A stretch of 64,000 nucleotides of DNA from Tretioscincus oriximinensis (GCA_022410635.1 JAJVDF010000213.1:1561277-1625276); one strand, 5' to 3'; positions 1-13,050 are shown, counted from the stretch's first letter. A program made the numbers and translations. The notes: a model not told the origin generated them from the sequence alone.

Positions 1-216
1 TTGAAATAAAATTAGTATTCATCTTCGCCTAAGCACTTGTTTCCCAGACTTTGATGTTTGTAACTTGCATCCTTTCCCTTTTATGCAAACAGAAACAAAG
101 TGAAATAATTCTGTTTTCTTTCCAATTTGGAAACATTTCCTCCCAACAGGTCAAGATACAGATGGACATTTAGTGTAGCTAAATCCTGCACTGAGCAGAG
201 GTTGAACTATCTAAGG

Positions 217-386
217 CAGTGATTCCTAAACGTTTTGAACTGCTGCCCCCTTGGCTCCCAAGCCACAACCCAGTACCCCACCCCACCCCATTCAACCCAA
301 TTATATATATTAAAAAATCCCTCCCCCCCCCCCAATGTCTTCACCACCTCCAGGGGGACAGTACCAGCCCACTTTGGGAATCACTG
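217..386. mobile_element. hAT-type MITE with perfect 8-bp target duplication
   Basis: The 170-base element has short terminal inverted repeats (CAGTGATTCC... at the left, ...GGGAATCACTG at the right). It is flanked by the identical octamer ATCTAAGG at 209-216 and 387-394. An 8-bp duplication and CAG-type ends are the hallmark of hAT transposons. No transposase is encoded, so it is non-autonomous. Confidence 0.88.
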
Positions 387-451
387 ATCTAAGGTCATTT
401 CCAATTCATACATTTTTGAGTTCCCTTTCTGCCTTCTCAAACATCAAAGGC

Positions 452-908
452 GACGTCTGGGAGGTGATCTGATTGAAGTGTACAAAATCCTGCATGGGAT
501 GGATAGGGTGAATAAACAAAAAATATTTTCTCTAGCACACAACACTAGGACCAGAGGACACTCCTTGAAACTGATGGGTAGAAAAGTGAGAACAGACAAA
601 GGAAAGTATTTTTTCACCCAGAGGGTCATCGGCCTGTGGAATTTACTTGCTGAAGAGGTAGTGGTAGCTAACAGCTTGGATAGCTTCAAGACAAGTCTAG
701 ACAGGTTTATGGACACTAAGGGTATAACTGGGTAGTAGGATAAATGTCTGGATGCTACATCCGGGATGAAGCAACAGGTAGTGCTCCTGAAATGCCATTT
801 GCAGGGAGTCATGAACAGGTGCATCTGGTGGGCCTCTGTGTGAGACAGAATACTGGACTAGATGGGCTCTGGCCTTATCCAATATGGCTCTTATGTTCTT
901 ATGTTCTT
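452..908 (+). mobile_element. CR1 LINE 3' end with ORF2 C-terminus and octamer tail
   Basis: The open stretch to 735 encodes the last part of CR1 ORF2 (GDLIEVYKI, NTRTRGHSLKL, KYFFTQRVIGLWN, SFKTSLDRFMDTKG). It is followed by the 3' UTR with the conserved GGTGGGCCTCTGTGTGAGA and GATCCAATATGGCTC-like blocks and a short TTATGTTC octamer tail. The element is 5'-truncated like nearly all CR1 copies, and lacks the reverse-transcriptase core. Confidence 0.9.
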
Positions 909-1189
909 CTATCCTGGCTTAAGTTATCAGCACACCCATTCTCCAAATTCCAAAATATCCTTTAATTCTTATTCCTGTTACTGGCAGTTTGGTAAAATTA
1001 TCATCATCAATCTATTCACTGCTGTTTTAGTAATCTTTTATTAAAAATTCTTCTCTCTTAGAAAAACTCATACTTGCTTATTGGTCTCTAAGCACCAAAC
1101 AACATACTTTACAAGCTAGACTAAACCATACAAATGCTACATATGCTTAGCTCCTTAGAACAGAAGGTTTTGTCGGGGGTTTTGTTGTT

Positions 1190-2240
1190 GCATTCAAAAC
1201 ATTTTATTTAAATTCTTTAAACATACAAAAACTCATATATTTTCAATATTTAAAATGTTCTGAACAATTTTCCCAATTTTATCTTCTCCCTTCCCCTCAT
1301 CGTTTTATCTTATACTTCACTCAAAGTATTTTGGCAGTTAGGGTTTACAATATGGAAAACTAGTTTTAATCCTAATTTNATAACTTCATTTCCCAACCTG
1401 CCTTCTATATGTTTTCACTGTCAACAGTTTTTGTTTACATTTTCTCTATTTCTGCATATTGTCTAGATTATTTATCTTACAAATGGAAATACCAGTAGCA
1501 ATCACATTGATTATACATTCAAAAAACTTTGCATTCTCCATAAAGTACAATCCTTCCATCCCAGAATAATTCAGACACACACTATTATACTGTCAATCAT
1601 TTTCCTTCTACCGGCCAAGTGGTATGCAAGTCTCCCTGTAATATTGCATTTTCTTTGTTATATTTATTTGTAGTGTAAAAATATTATTTCTCTCCTTTTG
1701 CACAAGAATTCTGGATTAGAATTCAGAATTCTTGTATCTTTCAACATCCCAAATCACCTCTATAAATGTACCTCTTTGTTGACAACCATGCCAAAACATT
1801 CCATTTACGAGTGAGAAAGATGTGATAACTGTGCCGGTGTTTTATACCACTTATGAATATCTTCCTTCTCATTTCTTTCGTATGATTATTTTTGTCTTCT
1901 TTAAGCTCATAATTTCTTTCTTAATTTCCTCCCTGCTTACCCTCATATCCATACCCCATGTCCCATATAATTCTCTTTGTATTTTTTTGATTTACTGACA
2001 TAATCAATCTATATATATCCCCTATAATTCTTTTTTCTTTTCTCTGGATCTTCCTCAATATTTTTTCAAATTCTGTATCCTNTACTATTATACTATTTTT
2101 AATTCTCTCTATATCTATATATATGACTTGATACCCACCTTATATCGCTTATCCAATTTTCTATGGTATTTCTATCCTGTGACTCTCCATTGTCTCTATA
2201 TAATTCTTCTATAATCCTTATATTCTTTTGAAACAATATA
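1190..2240 (-). mobile_element. L1 LINE 3' fragment (ORF2 C-terminus and 3' UTR)
   Basis: On the minus strand near 1740-1860 a broken reading gives an L1-like C-terminal signature (KWYKTPAQL, then a cysteine and the QxGTFxxxxWxxE pattern). Towards lower coordinates it runs into an A-rich 3' UTR containing a purine-rich stretch. A second copy of the same sequence lies at 38.93-39.41 kb. The 1860-2240 part is very AT-rich and more decayed. Confidence 0.6.
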
Positions 2241-2926
2241 TTTAGCACTCAGGATGGGATAGAGTTACTGCACCATTTGAACTGGACCAATTCAAATATT
2301 TATGGTTGAAAGAGGTAGTTCTTAAAGATGGGGATATAGCCTAAAGTTCTATTCTGAGGGGTAAAGCCACTTTGAAAAAGAAAATACAAAAAAGAAAAGG
2401 AAGAAAAAAACATGCAAAAAAAGCAGCCAAATGAAGCTGAAGTACTTGGCTGAATTAGGTCTTTTCTCATAGCTGGATGAAACAATAGTGGAANGCAGTG
2501 ATTTCAGATAGAAACATAAACACAGACTACAATGGCACGGAATGCCTACTTAACATAAACACCAATCATGTGAATTCAGAGCAAAGCTGTTACTTTGGAG
2601 GAAGATTATCCATAAATATTGCTGTAATAGCTATTTAATATGAAGCATACTTGGATAAACTGGAACAGCATTTTTAATGCAGTTTGATTCTTTTTTTCTC
2701 CTTTTTTGCAAACAGGAATGTTACAAGTGCTTGAGCCAAACCTGATACAAAAACAAGTTTCAATTGCTTAACCACTCAATCCCCTTACAAGAATAGGGCA
2801 TTAACTATTAGTTGCCCACTAAGACACTGTTAGTCTCCCCATCTTGAAATGAAAGCTTAAAAATCAGGCAGTTTGTGTGACTTCACATTTAAACAAATAC
2901 TTTTTATCATCCTATACTATAAAGCA
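2241..2926. other. No gene seen
   Basis: AT-rich unique-looking intronic sequence with no convincing frame or repeat signature. One N lies at 2494. Confidence 0.5.
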
Positions 2927-4042
2927 CAAATAAGCTGGCAGACCATGAAGTCATTTTTACNTACCCCNTCCTCCCAGCAAAAGTGGGTTCNCACAAGGCG
3001 TGGCCTTNCTCAAAACCAGGCAGGGGGCTCAAGTCCACACTAGAAGAGTCCCGCGTCGCCACTGGTAGCCTTAATGGCAGCAGCAGCGAGGGTGATCATG
3101 GCAGCTGCTCTGCCCTTGTTGCCCGCGGGGCCTAGCAGACTAGGCCCAAGCTGGAACCTACATTTCTCAGAGCACCTGAAGACTTTTGTGTGCCCACAGA
3201 AATGAAGGGCCAGGCTTAGGCCTGGTCCCCAATCCGACCGCCCAACTGCCCCAGCACACGCGGCATAGCTGCGTCTGCTGGGGCAACCTACCCCAGCCCA
3301 CTTCCTCCTCCTCAAGCCTCCTTCCCTCCCCTGACCAAAGGTTACCTCAGCAGATGTGGCATAGCCACAACTACCAGAGCAACTTTCCCCATCCCATCCC
3401 CGTTGTTCTCGCAGAAGACAAGCTGCAGAACAGCCCAACTTCTACACACACACCCTCGGGTGGGCACAAGAAAGCACCCATCTGGAGCCTTCCCTATTCC
3501 CCTCCTCCCACCCAGTCCTGCTCTTTCTTCCTCTCCTCCCCAAGGCTTCCTCCTTTTGCCCTCCCCATGACCCTCCTGTTCTTCCCTTCTCTCCCCCACC
3601 CCAAGCCACCCATTTTTTTCTTCCCCTCCCAGGTATCGTCAGCTGGCAGGAGCACTGCTGGGTCCGCCCAGCTTTGATGGACTCCTGGCTGCAAATGAGG
3701 AGCAGAAGTGTTTTGGGGCTATGCAGACCATCCAAAAGTAACTTGAGGAGGCCCCGGGGGAGGGGGGGGAAGGGAGGAAGAGAAGGGCCCCTCAGGGGAG
3801 GGGAAGGGAAGGAGGTCTGGGGAAAGGGAGAAAGAAGAGGTTTTGGGGGCAGAAGGCAGAGGAGGCTGTGGGGGAGGGAGGAGAGGTGGTGGGTTGGCTT
3901 GAGAGGGTCCCAGGAGAAGAACAACAGAAGAAAAGAANAAGCAGAAGAAGAAGAGAAGGAGGAATAGAAGAATGAGAACAAGAATAAAAAGGAGCACAAG
4001 AACAAAAAGCAGAACAACAAGAAGAACAAGAACAAGAAGAAA
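2927..4042. repeat. Unclassified GC-rich block ending in a 300-base polypurine tract
   Basis: An island of GC-rich sequence within AT-rich intron carries four N bases near its left edge. Two diverged subrepeats resemble each other (around 3250-3300 and 3350-3395, both with a GGCATAGC core). From about 3735 the plus strand is almost all purine, grading from GGGGAGG units to GAAGAA and AACAAG units. The left edge TCCTATACTATAAAG resembles a Helitron 5' end, but I see no clear Helitron 3' end. It could be a Helitron-like element, a decayed satellite or a processed insert. The long frames on both strands look compositional. Confidence 0.4.
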
Positions 4043-4110
4043 GAATTAAGCCCATTGCCTTAGGAAGAACATTGTAGCACACTGTACACTTAAGGCAGTG
4101 GGCTTAATTC
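4043..4110. repeat. Inverted repeat, 20-base arms
   Basis: Arms at 4043-4062 and 4091-4110 are reverse complements with one mismatch (GAATTAAGCCCATTGCCTTA at the left), separated by 28 bases. The hairpin directly abuts the end of the polypurine tract and may be the terminal structure of the neighbouring block. Confidence 0.75.
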
Positions 4111-7100
4111 CATTAATTCCTGATATATTACTGAACAATTCAGGTTTTTGCAAATCAACTTTATCCCACTCACTACCTCCTACTGTTTTGTGTCAAAGCT
4201 GCCAGCTTTTAACCTACTTCAAAATTTGCCCCAATTTCTCTTAAAAAACCCCAAATACTTCCTCTTCCTTTTGTTTTNAGATGAATTGAATTATATTAAC
4301 TACTGCCAAGTAATCCTCATAGATGCTAAATTCCAAAGTTCTTATCTCCGGGTTATTATCCTTTCATAACCACTCTTCTCTCCAAACAATTAATTACAGA
4401 ATGTTTTGTTACACCCACTGTCCAACTGTCTTAGGCTAAGCATATGTCATAATATTTCACAAGAATTATGAAGAACACCCATACTAATATTCTGCTATTT
4501 ATATTTTGCTTCTATTGCTTAATCAGCCTTAACACCTTTGGGTATAGGGCAGATAAAAATGCAAATACATATAATTTGCAGATGTTCTTGGGTACCACTG
4601 AGTCATGACTGATTCACAGTTTGATGACATTATTCCAGGATATTCATGGATAAAAAAGTTGTTATATTTCAAATCATGGAAATATGGTGGCTTATTATAT
4701 GGAAGCACATCCTGCCAACTTTTTCTCTATTGAACCCCTTCCTATAAATACTGATTCAGATGAACACTTTGTTGATTTTTGCCACCATGGAAAGCATAAA
4801 ATATTTTGATAATTATTAAAACACGGCAGAGGGGGAAAGAAATCCGGGGCTTGCAGTCACTTGATATTTTGTAGAACTAATCACTATTTTCACTTTTTGT
4901 TATTTCAGTTGTATCACTTATTTCTGACTCAATTCATATGCTACTTCTCACAAGCTATAGAAAAAGCTGATGCAAGTCATTTTTTTTAACTCCTTCACCA
5001 GTACATAGAACATATGGCAGCTAAATAATTTTTCTGTTTTGTTTTATTTGCCTAAACTATATTTATGTTCCAACTTGTTTTATCACAGAATCAAGAGATT
5101 TACTAAGTTGCAACATCAAAAAGGCACCTCACTGAAAAAGCGCTGCAGCTTAATTTTAGCAGAGTGGTAGTTAAACAAGCTTTCAGACCATATTATGGGC
5201 ACTAACAGCTTAAGAACCTGTTTACACAGGCTGAGTAATGCAGTTCAGGGATCTGTTACAACACAACTAATGTGTTGCAGGTGTACTGTAACAAAATCCT
5301 AAATTTACAAGTTAGGATTAGGATACTTAGAACCCAGGAAAGCAATGAAGCAGGGACACTACTTCTACATATTCCTATGTTCTTTAACAGGTCTGATTGT
5401 ATTTCATTGTTGATTGTAGCTTCCAAAGCAAAATCCATTGAGTGAGAAGACTGCTGCTTTTAAAATTTCTCCACGAATGATTCAGCAGAAGATGTTGATA
5501 GTGGGGGAGATTATTACAACTGAGAAGTGTGAAATAATTATTCTGAGTGATTCAGATCAGCCATCTAGCCTTTCTACAGGCACATTGATGTATCTTCAAC
5601 AGGCCCCTTGGAGCTAAAAGCAGCACTTTCCTGCGCTCACTACCTGTGCTCTGTCCTTCCCTAGACATGATGAAGCAGAATCACCCACTGTTGCACCACC
5701 GGATGTCTTCAAACTGGAATCATTTTCTTCCCAGCCTACAGCATCCTTTCTCTAAAGGATAAATGGCACTTCAGCTGAGAGTTATTTGTTTTTGGGAATC
5801 TAACTTTGGTCAAGTTAGAGGAAGATTGTGCAGGCACAAAAACTGATTCGTCAGTGTCACAATGATGCATGTGTAGTGACACCATGAGGGATGGAGATGT
5901 ATTGAGATTTTATCATTTGGCAGAACCCAACCTTAGTTAGAGCAAACTATAGCCCTTTGTACATGGACTAGTGTGCCATACTAGGAAAGCGTCCACAGGA
6001 TCTCCCTTCCACAAGATAAGGGAATCCTGATACCCTGACAGCACACTTTATCCACAGAGAATTGAGTATAATCTAAGGACCACTAGTCTACTAATGCCCT
6101 GGGACAGTGGTCATATGTGAAAGGCATACTGTCCCCTTCTTCTGTCATATCCCAAGAACAATGAAGGTTAGGAACTTTTAATTCCTGACCTCCAGAGGCT
6201 CCAGTACAGGCTTAGAAATGTGGGCCTGACACAAGAAGGGCCATCCAAATGTGGATGGTCCTGTTGTGCTCTAGCGTCAATTTGTCCCAGCTTGGAACAT
6301 GCTGCATATACTGGGTCTGAGATATTTAAACACAAGTGCAAATAAGGAGTATGGGTAGAGGCTTTCTACCCACAGGTTCTCTGTGGGAGGGCTTCATGGT
6401 ATGGTGCTTTGAAGCTACTCATTTCACAAAGACCAGTTTCAAACTTTTTCTAACTGGTTTCAAAAAATGTTATCTTTATATCACTGAAATGTCTGGGAAC
6501 AGAGACTAGGAAATTTCCTTGATCTTGACAGCAAAAGAATCCTTACTACCAGTCAAGATCATCAGTGAGAAATCCCTAGCTTCGAGCTCAATTAATAAGA
6601 CGATTATCATGAAATACTATTTGTGTTACTAAATGCCTGAATGGCTGCCAATGAGCCTTTGGATAGTAATGTCAGAAGAAGCAGTGATAGCAGGATCTCT
6701 GCCACAAGTAGAGTGGAATGAAAAGATCTGTTGTTTCCCAGGTACCAGGGGAAATGCTCCTCGCCATTTATGCTCAGGGTGGAGAAACGTCCCAATTTTG
6801 CCTCAGAATGCAGTTTCATAATTTTGCAATTATGGTAGTTTCAGTCATTGCTCAACCCACAGCAGACATAGGTGTGAATGAGGAAAAACATANCCAACAT
6901 GTCCATGAATACTGTTCCCACTAGCAGCCTATGCAACAGAAGTCAAGGAAGATTTGGTGAATGATAAGTTTGGAGAGTGATTGGCAATGCAGATGTTCTG
7001 TTCCCACCAATTGCAAGGATCCTTGTTTACCACAAGTATTTTGAAAGCTCTTCATCCCACTGTACCNTTCAAGCACTGTTGTACTAGCATGGTGGGGAAA

Positions 7101-7138
7101 CTGCAGTCTTCCTATGCACTGACTGCATCAAGAGATAG
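4111..7138. other. No gene seen; possible L2 tail trace
   Basis: Anonymous AT-rich intron. A short stretch at 4535-4580 (CACCTTTGGGTATAGGGCAG followed by an A-rich end) matches the L2 3' tail signature. No other element or exon is supported. Confidence 0.5.
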
Positions 7139-7385
7139 TATTTATGTACTTGGACCTATAACCTGCCTATACCCAAAGGTCTCATGGTGTCCAATCAAAG
7201 AGCGGCACACATAGCTTTTTTTGTTGCTTTCTTCACAACAGACACCCTGAGAAGTATATGGGGCTAAGAAAATTCTAAAGAACTGTAATTGGCCCAAGAT
7301 CACCCAGCAGGCTTCATGGAATATGGAATCAAACTGGGAGCCTACCAGATAAGAGTCCAACACTCTAACCACTACACCAAACCAG
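7139..7385 (-). mobile_element. tRNA-derived SINE with L2-type 3' tail
   Basis: Read on the minus strand, the head is GTTTGGTGTAGTGGTTAGAG (A box) followed by a B-box-like GTTTGATTCC. The body holds GCTGGGTGATCTTGGGCCAA and a GAAAGCAAC segment. The tail reads GAGACCTTTGGGTATAGGCA and ends in an A-rich stretch. The same arrangement occurs at 57481-57733. The tail matches the 3' end of the local L2 LINEs, implying retrotransposition by L2 machinery. Confidence 0.88.
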
Positions 7386-10043
7386 TAGGTGAGTAGCTTT
7401 TTACCCAGATAGATTGAACCATTTTACTTTTAACACAATTAACCATATACTGTACATTTTTAAAAAAATATCAAAAAAAAACCAAAGGGTCAGAATAACA
7501 TCTTACACTGGGCCTACTAGTGGGGGGGGGGGGGGGAGGATAAGGCTGTCATAAAAATGTTTCCTGAAATTGAATGATATATTACTGCAATTCCATTGGT
7601 GGAAGAAATGCATTAAACTGTTAATACATTAGTTTAAAAGGACTTGTCGTTTGATGGTTGGGCAAATCAAGATTATATCTTGTGATGGGTCTTGCTAGCT
7701 TCAGAATATTTTTTTTTAATTTCACTTTCTTGCCTTGGTTAACTGACTCCTCTTTGTCTTTGAATAATAGCCATCTGCTTCCCAAATAATTTTCCATTCA
7801 AACAGCATTTCAGGATTCTTTTCACCTATGCATCAATGAACTCCCCTTGCCCATTTTTACCTCTATTTAATGCAAGACGTTTAAAGACTAATCTTTCACA
7901 CGAAGTTGGATTAGGTACTTTGTGTGGCTGCTACGCTCTAGAGAAGTCTTTTCACGCTTATTGTTATAGAACATTGTGGNGTCCAGGACTTTTGATTGCT
8001 TATTTTTGTTCAGTCATAACTAATAACTTTCAAGGTTCATATCATCCACTGCAAATAATTAGAAGAGAGAAGAATCTACTTCATTTTGGTGAAGCCAAAC
8101 ATTCAAGACTCAGCTTTTCCAGAGCAAAACAAGCTCCCAAGATTGTTTAGCAAGGAACTGTTGTAGGAAGAGGATGATAGATTATGAAAAGCTGCTTAAT
8201 TAAGGTCAGCAGTTTGTTGACTTATAAATTGTTCTAATAAGAACCAGAACCACCACTGTGGTTGCCAGGAGAACATGAGGTTACTTTTGAACTTTTCTCC
8301 ATCCACCCAGATGCATTCTCATGTTAATATTTTCCCATTTACTTTTCAAATCCCACTTGCACTGTTTTTATTATGCTGGTGTTTCAGCATATTTGTGCTA
8401 TTAAGCCACATTAAAAGTCTTGCTTTTAACCATTATTCTTAAGGGCTTGGCATTGTATGTCACTTGTATTCTTTCGTTCCCGTCTTCTCAATCATACAAC
8501 AGCTATTTCCTGAATCTTGCATGGTGGGCCTATCTCCCATCACTCAACAGTGAAAATTGTTTTTAAGTATATTTCTATTTTCTTCAGAAATGATTCAGTG
8601 ATTTGGGGGAACAAAATATATTATACTATAAATCACCACCTCCACACCAAATAGCAACCTTTTATGTGTTGCTATAGGAATGTGCTTTCAGGAGTAAGAA
8701 CAAAAGATCGAAAAGCACCAGGCCTTATTTTTCTTCCACAGTGCGATCAGATCCTGCTGTCCACAAACTATTCCAAACTAGCATAGGCAGGGCAAGAGGA
8801 CAGTTGACCCCTTAACCCCTTTCTGAAACAGAATTAGTCCTAGAACATTTTGAGTCTACATTTATTTGACTTTTGCTGTCAAAATTATGAAGAACTGATC
8901 CCAGCTAAGATCTTCAGAAATCAATAATAATACTGGTGACAAAAACACCAATGACGTACAACACAATGAAATACAAACACTAGAGACATAGGGATTTTTA
9001 GCCCTGCTTTATATATTGACCCCATTTACTTCACCAGATTAGCTACAGTGCCATTATAACTTCCCTAAAATGTACGACAGTAGAACCAGTAGTAATAGGA
9101 CTCTTTCCCATTTTGAGAATACCATTGATGGTGTAATCAATTGTGGAAAACAAGGTTATTTTGTTACTGATTACAGAATATTTGCATGGTTACCCAGGAG
9201 TTTTGCCTGCCTGCCTGTTTGTGGAATGAGAACTACAAATTAATTATGGCCAGCTCTGATTAACCACTTGGGTACTTCTATGCAGCTCTCTTGATAGACA
9301 TATAGAAATAATTTCCTATTTTACTAGACTGTTTGCCTCTGGTAGGCCTTCATGTATTGGTGTGTTTTATTTTGTATCCATTACTGTAAAGTGTCATGTA
9401 CCATACATTTATGGTATTATACAAAATACTACTGCTATCGGTAGTTACTGGTACTACTGCTACTGCTATTACCGCTACCAACAACAACAACCTGCTTTCA
9501 TGAAGAGGTTGGAGATGGAATTACTTTCCAATGAGTTACAACCATTCTCCTAAATTATTTTTTAAGATTCTATAATTGNTCAGTAACAAAAGGTTCTCTA
9601 GGCAGCTCAGAATAGGGAAACAAAGTTTAACAAAGCAAAACCTTGTATACATGAAAACAACAACAAAACTAAATATATAATTAAAAACATGTATTAAAAA
9701 TAAGAGAACACACTGTGCATGGGAAGAAGCAATTAATAAAATAATTTGTTTGAGGGACTTCATCCAAAAAAAGAAAGCCAAATCTGCCTAAGTGCCCAAG
9801 CCCACAACTAATTAAAATCAACTGTGACTCCAGGTTGCAACACAAGTATTCAAGGGACATTAGACACATCTTGAAACTCTTTAGCAAATGAATCCTCTTT
9901 TCCTTGTTCCCAATGCAGATGACAACATAGCTGGGAGGTTCTATTTCTTTTCAGAATCCATCTGTTATGTCACAAGTTTAAAGAGGACCAGATTAGTCCT
10001 GTAGCCAATGTCGGTGCTAGCATATACTCACATCTATTCTATC
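7386..10043. other. No gene seen; poly-G and triplet runs
   Basis: Mostly anonymous. A 15-base G run lies at 7522-7536, and TAC/TGC-CAA triplets at about 9447-9497. The A-rich part at 9590-9720 may be an old LINE tail but is too decayed to assign. Confidence 0.5.
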
Positions 10044-10192
10044 TAGTTTAGGGTTACCTGATAAAATGTGGGATTTTAGAAGTTTACACCTTTAATCGGT
10101 GTGAAAACAATAATTTTCCCCTTAGATGCTGCAGGCATTAGAAGCTGCACCTGGTAAAACATCTCCTCTTCTATAGCTATTAATATGTAAAG
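10044..10192. mobile_element. TIR element family F, partial copy
   Basis: This copy begins TTAGGGTTACCTGATAAAAT and continues through a TTTACACCTTTAAT block and a GCTGCAGGCATTAGAAGCTG hairpin block, then a CTCCTCTTCTATAG block. The same order occurs, inverted, at the right end of the 38885-39540 element. It is one terminal part of a non-autonomous DNA transposon. Confidence 0.65.
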
Positions 10193-10879
10193 TTCTATTA
10201 TGGTTTTAATCTCTTGACCCTAATCTAATTTTAAAATTGGTTTGATTTTCACACCACCAAGGCATGAAAGCAAACACCCAGCATTCCAACAACACATTTA
10301 TGTGGATTTAGTGGCAATATCTAAGAGTGCCTGCAGATGGAAGAGGGAAAACCAAATATAAACAGGGACCAGGCTGTTATGGCTGGCTGGACAGCCACTA
10401 AATTATGGCTTCCACCAGCAGAGTGTCACTTATCACCTGTTGATTTCTGTAACATTATTTTACTGTCTACTTCTGTAAACTCACCACATATCCACTGCCT
10501 TTCTTTTGTTATTTTCATATGTTTTGCCAGCTCTCATTAGTATCACAGGAATCTTTCCAGAAAGCCATTAGCCATATCAGCAAAATAAAAATATTGCTAT
10601 CCTTATTTTCAACTTAAGCAACAGTGGTGATCCAGCCTCACTGTCAAGTAGCTGCTGATATTAGTACTTTGTCTGATAGTCCCTTAAAGCCTTTTTACCC
10701 TTGCTTGCTTGCCTCTTTTGAATGGAACTAGCATCATTCTGGTCAATAAATGCTTCTCCCTATCTCAGTTTAGTGTTAGACATGTTTGAAAGGTAATGCT
10801 GTCCATTCCAGTCCAAGTATCAACATTTTTGTTCCTGGTTAACAAGAAGGTAAACATCACACTGCATGCAAATGTAAGC
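10193..10879. other. No gene seen
   Basis: Intronic sequence without a recognisable element or coding frame. Confidence 0.5.
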
Positions 10880-10995
10880 GGAGCCCATTTAGTCCAGCAT
10901 TCTGTATCACAGAGAGTATCTCAAACAGAAGACCTTTACCTGTTATCAGTTCTCTCCAAATGGCCTTTGGAGGCATTCTGCCTGCCTCCAACATG
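10880..10995 (-). mobile_element. CR1 3' UTR fragment
   Basis: The string CCCATTTAGTCCAGCATTCT followed by GTATCACAGAGAG is the reverse complement of the conserved CR1 3' UTR seen at 23996-24330 and 54476-54662. It is short and diverged. Confidence 0.6.
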
Positions 10996-12287
10996 TGCAT
11001 CTATTCTTGGAGCCATAATCTTAAAGTTTAAAGATTTCCTAAACTATGAGTATGGAACTATGGCATTTCCTATAATTTCTTATGCAAACTTGAAATTTTG
11101 CCACAGAAGTTGTTCATTTCAGCCTCATGCATCAGATATGATGTTGCTGATGGGCCAATTACAGGAAAGACTGGGTGGTGTTTGTTGCCTGGAACATAAC
11201 AGGGAAGATACATCCACATTGTTGCCAATGTTGGATCATGGAAACGATGTTCCAGTCTTTGCAATAGGGACAGCAGCTGTTGAGCTTGGACTAAAACAGG
11301 CTGCAGCATACTAGTCAAACTTATCCAAGGAAGAAAAGCAGAATGAATGTTCTGACCTAATGCTAAACTGTAGTTCTAATGGCTAAACAGATTAATTGGA
11401 GGAGTTTGATTACTGGTGTGTCTCTTGTAAAAGTTACCATGGCAATTAATTTCATAAGCTTTTATTTGTACAAGCCAGAGGCCATGGCAAGGAAAGGAAC
11501 AACATAAAACTTCTTCCTTGGACCCAACTGCCAGCTTGGTTGTATAAACTAGCAAAAGTGAAGATGCTGCAACCACTGTGACGACACAAAAGAAAACCGG
11601 TGAATCATTATGTGCAGAGAAGGGTTTTTAGGGATTTTAGTTGCTAAAATGAAACTAAAACCTACAATTATCTGCCCAACCTAGGCTTTTCTACAGGCTG
11701 GAAGGCCATCCAATGCCCACAAAGGAAGTAACCCTTGGCATCAATTTTGTCAATATTTCGAGCGCTGACCAGATTTTTCTCTCAACCATTTTCCCCAGAG
11801 AACAACTGGATAATTGATTCCATTTTCCGTAANGAACTCAAAGTTGGTGGAGTTTTCCATGCATGCTCTTTGCTATGGTGTTACAATGATTTATCTCCAG
11901 CATATGTGGAGCGGAAAGGCTTTGAAAACCCAATGGAGCTGAACGTTATTGTGAACTGATAGGAGAAGGACAAAAAATTAAGGCTGCTTCCAGATGGTGA
12001 GAGGAAAATGCAAGATCTTGTTTGGATCCTGCAATTGCCTCTCTGTCCTTTCCAGATGGTAGGGAAACATCCGCTGGGCAAGTGAGGCTCTTACTTGACG
12101 GCAGCTTCTATCCACAATGGCAAGGTGTGCATTTCTGAATGTTTTCAACAGCACAAAATATATGGAAGCACATGTGCATTTGCCATGAACATTTGAGCCA
12201 GGCATTTTTAGCTCAGTTTTGGCCCAATATCTGGACAGCGACCATGCTGAAAACAAACACCTTATTGCTATTCTAGATATGTACTAA
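10996..12287. other. No gene seen
   Basis: A 172-codon open frame on the plus strand (10796-11314) covers the CR1 fragment and this flank, but shows no domain and is not credible as a gene. A motif GGCTGCTTCCAGATGGTGAG at 11982-12001 resembles a transposon terminus but has no partner here. Confidence 0.45.
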
Positions 12288-12318
<31 letters not shown>

Positions 12319-12319
12319 T
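12288..12319. repeat. (AGT)n microsatellite
   Basis: About ten AGT triplets directly follow the 3' end of a minus-strand L2 remnant, probably grown from its A-rich tail. Confidence 0.92.
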
Positions 12320-13050
12320 TATTTATAGCACCCCTTCCACCAAAGGGTGGTACAATAACTCCAAACAATACATATATCAACATTATAATTCTAATAACTA
12401 CTGAAACATCATTTACAAAGCCAATGGCAGATATATCCAACACATACAATCATCAAGTTAATAGCATAATATAATTTAGTTCCCAGAATAAAAAAATAAA
12501 AGTTTTTAGACCTTTGCAAAACTGAAGCAATTTTTCTTCCAGTCTAAGATCCAGTGGTAGAGCATTCCAGACTACTGGTAAATTCTGAAATGCTCAAGAT
12601 CTGGAAGATGGCAGGTGCACTTAGAGGTTGAATGTAGGTTCCTCATTGGTATGTGTTAACCAAGTTAACCAAGCTAACCTGCTTGCTAGGTAGGTTGGAG
12701 TAATCAGTCTCGGGGCCTTAAAAGCTAAAAATTTAAATCAAGCACTAGCCTGAACTGATAGCCAATGGAGAAATCCGTGGAGTTCTGAAATATGTAGGGA
12801 GGCTCAGAAACACATGAAACACAGTATTCTGGACTAAGATTAGTGGCAGTAAGGAGCATTTTGGGAGGCCCTCAAATAAGCTGTTGCATTAGTAAAGACA
12901 ACAGATGACTAACATTTGAACCAATGTCTGTGCGGTCTCTAGTGTTAAGAGGTTCCAGATCTTGCAGATATTAGCCAAGTGAAAATTACAAGTTCTGGCT
13001 CTTGAGTAAATGAAAGTTCAGAGCTGATTTTCCCAGAATAAGGAACCAGC
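12320..13050 (-). mobile_element. L2-type LINE 3' half, decayed
   Basis: The left end TTTATTTATAGCACCCCTTC corresponds to the L2 3' end. Further right, the text follows the order of the well-preserved L2 at 55.9-58.7 kb: a GGTAGAGCATTCCAGAC-like block, then a CTCGGGGCCTTAAAAGCTAA-like block, then GATAGCCAATGGAG. All frames are broken. The tail points left, so the element is on the minus strand. Confidence 0.65.

Noticed and set aside
3186..4035. Overlapping frames of 90-197 codons on both strands
   Set aside because: They fall in the GC-rich and polypurine block, give low-complexity proteins (Ser/Leu/Phe or Glu/Lys/Gly-rich), and have no domain.
7522..7536. G and C homopolymers (7522-7536, 42565-42579, 51274-51290)
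   Set aside because: Simple homopolymers; lengths are prone to sequencing error and carry no further signal.
10796..11314. 172-codon open frame on the plus strand
   Set aside because: Its first part is reversed CR1 3' UTR; the rest shows no motif or exon signals.
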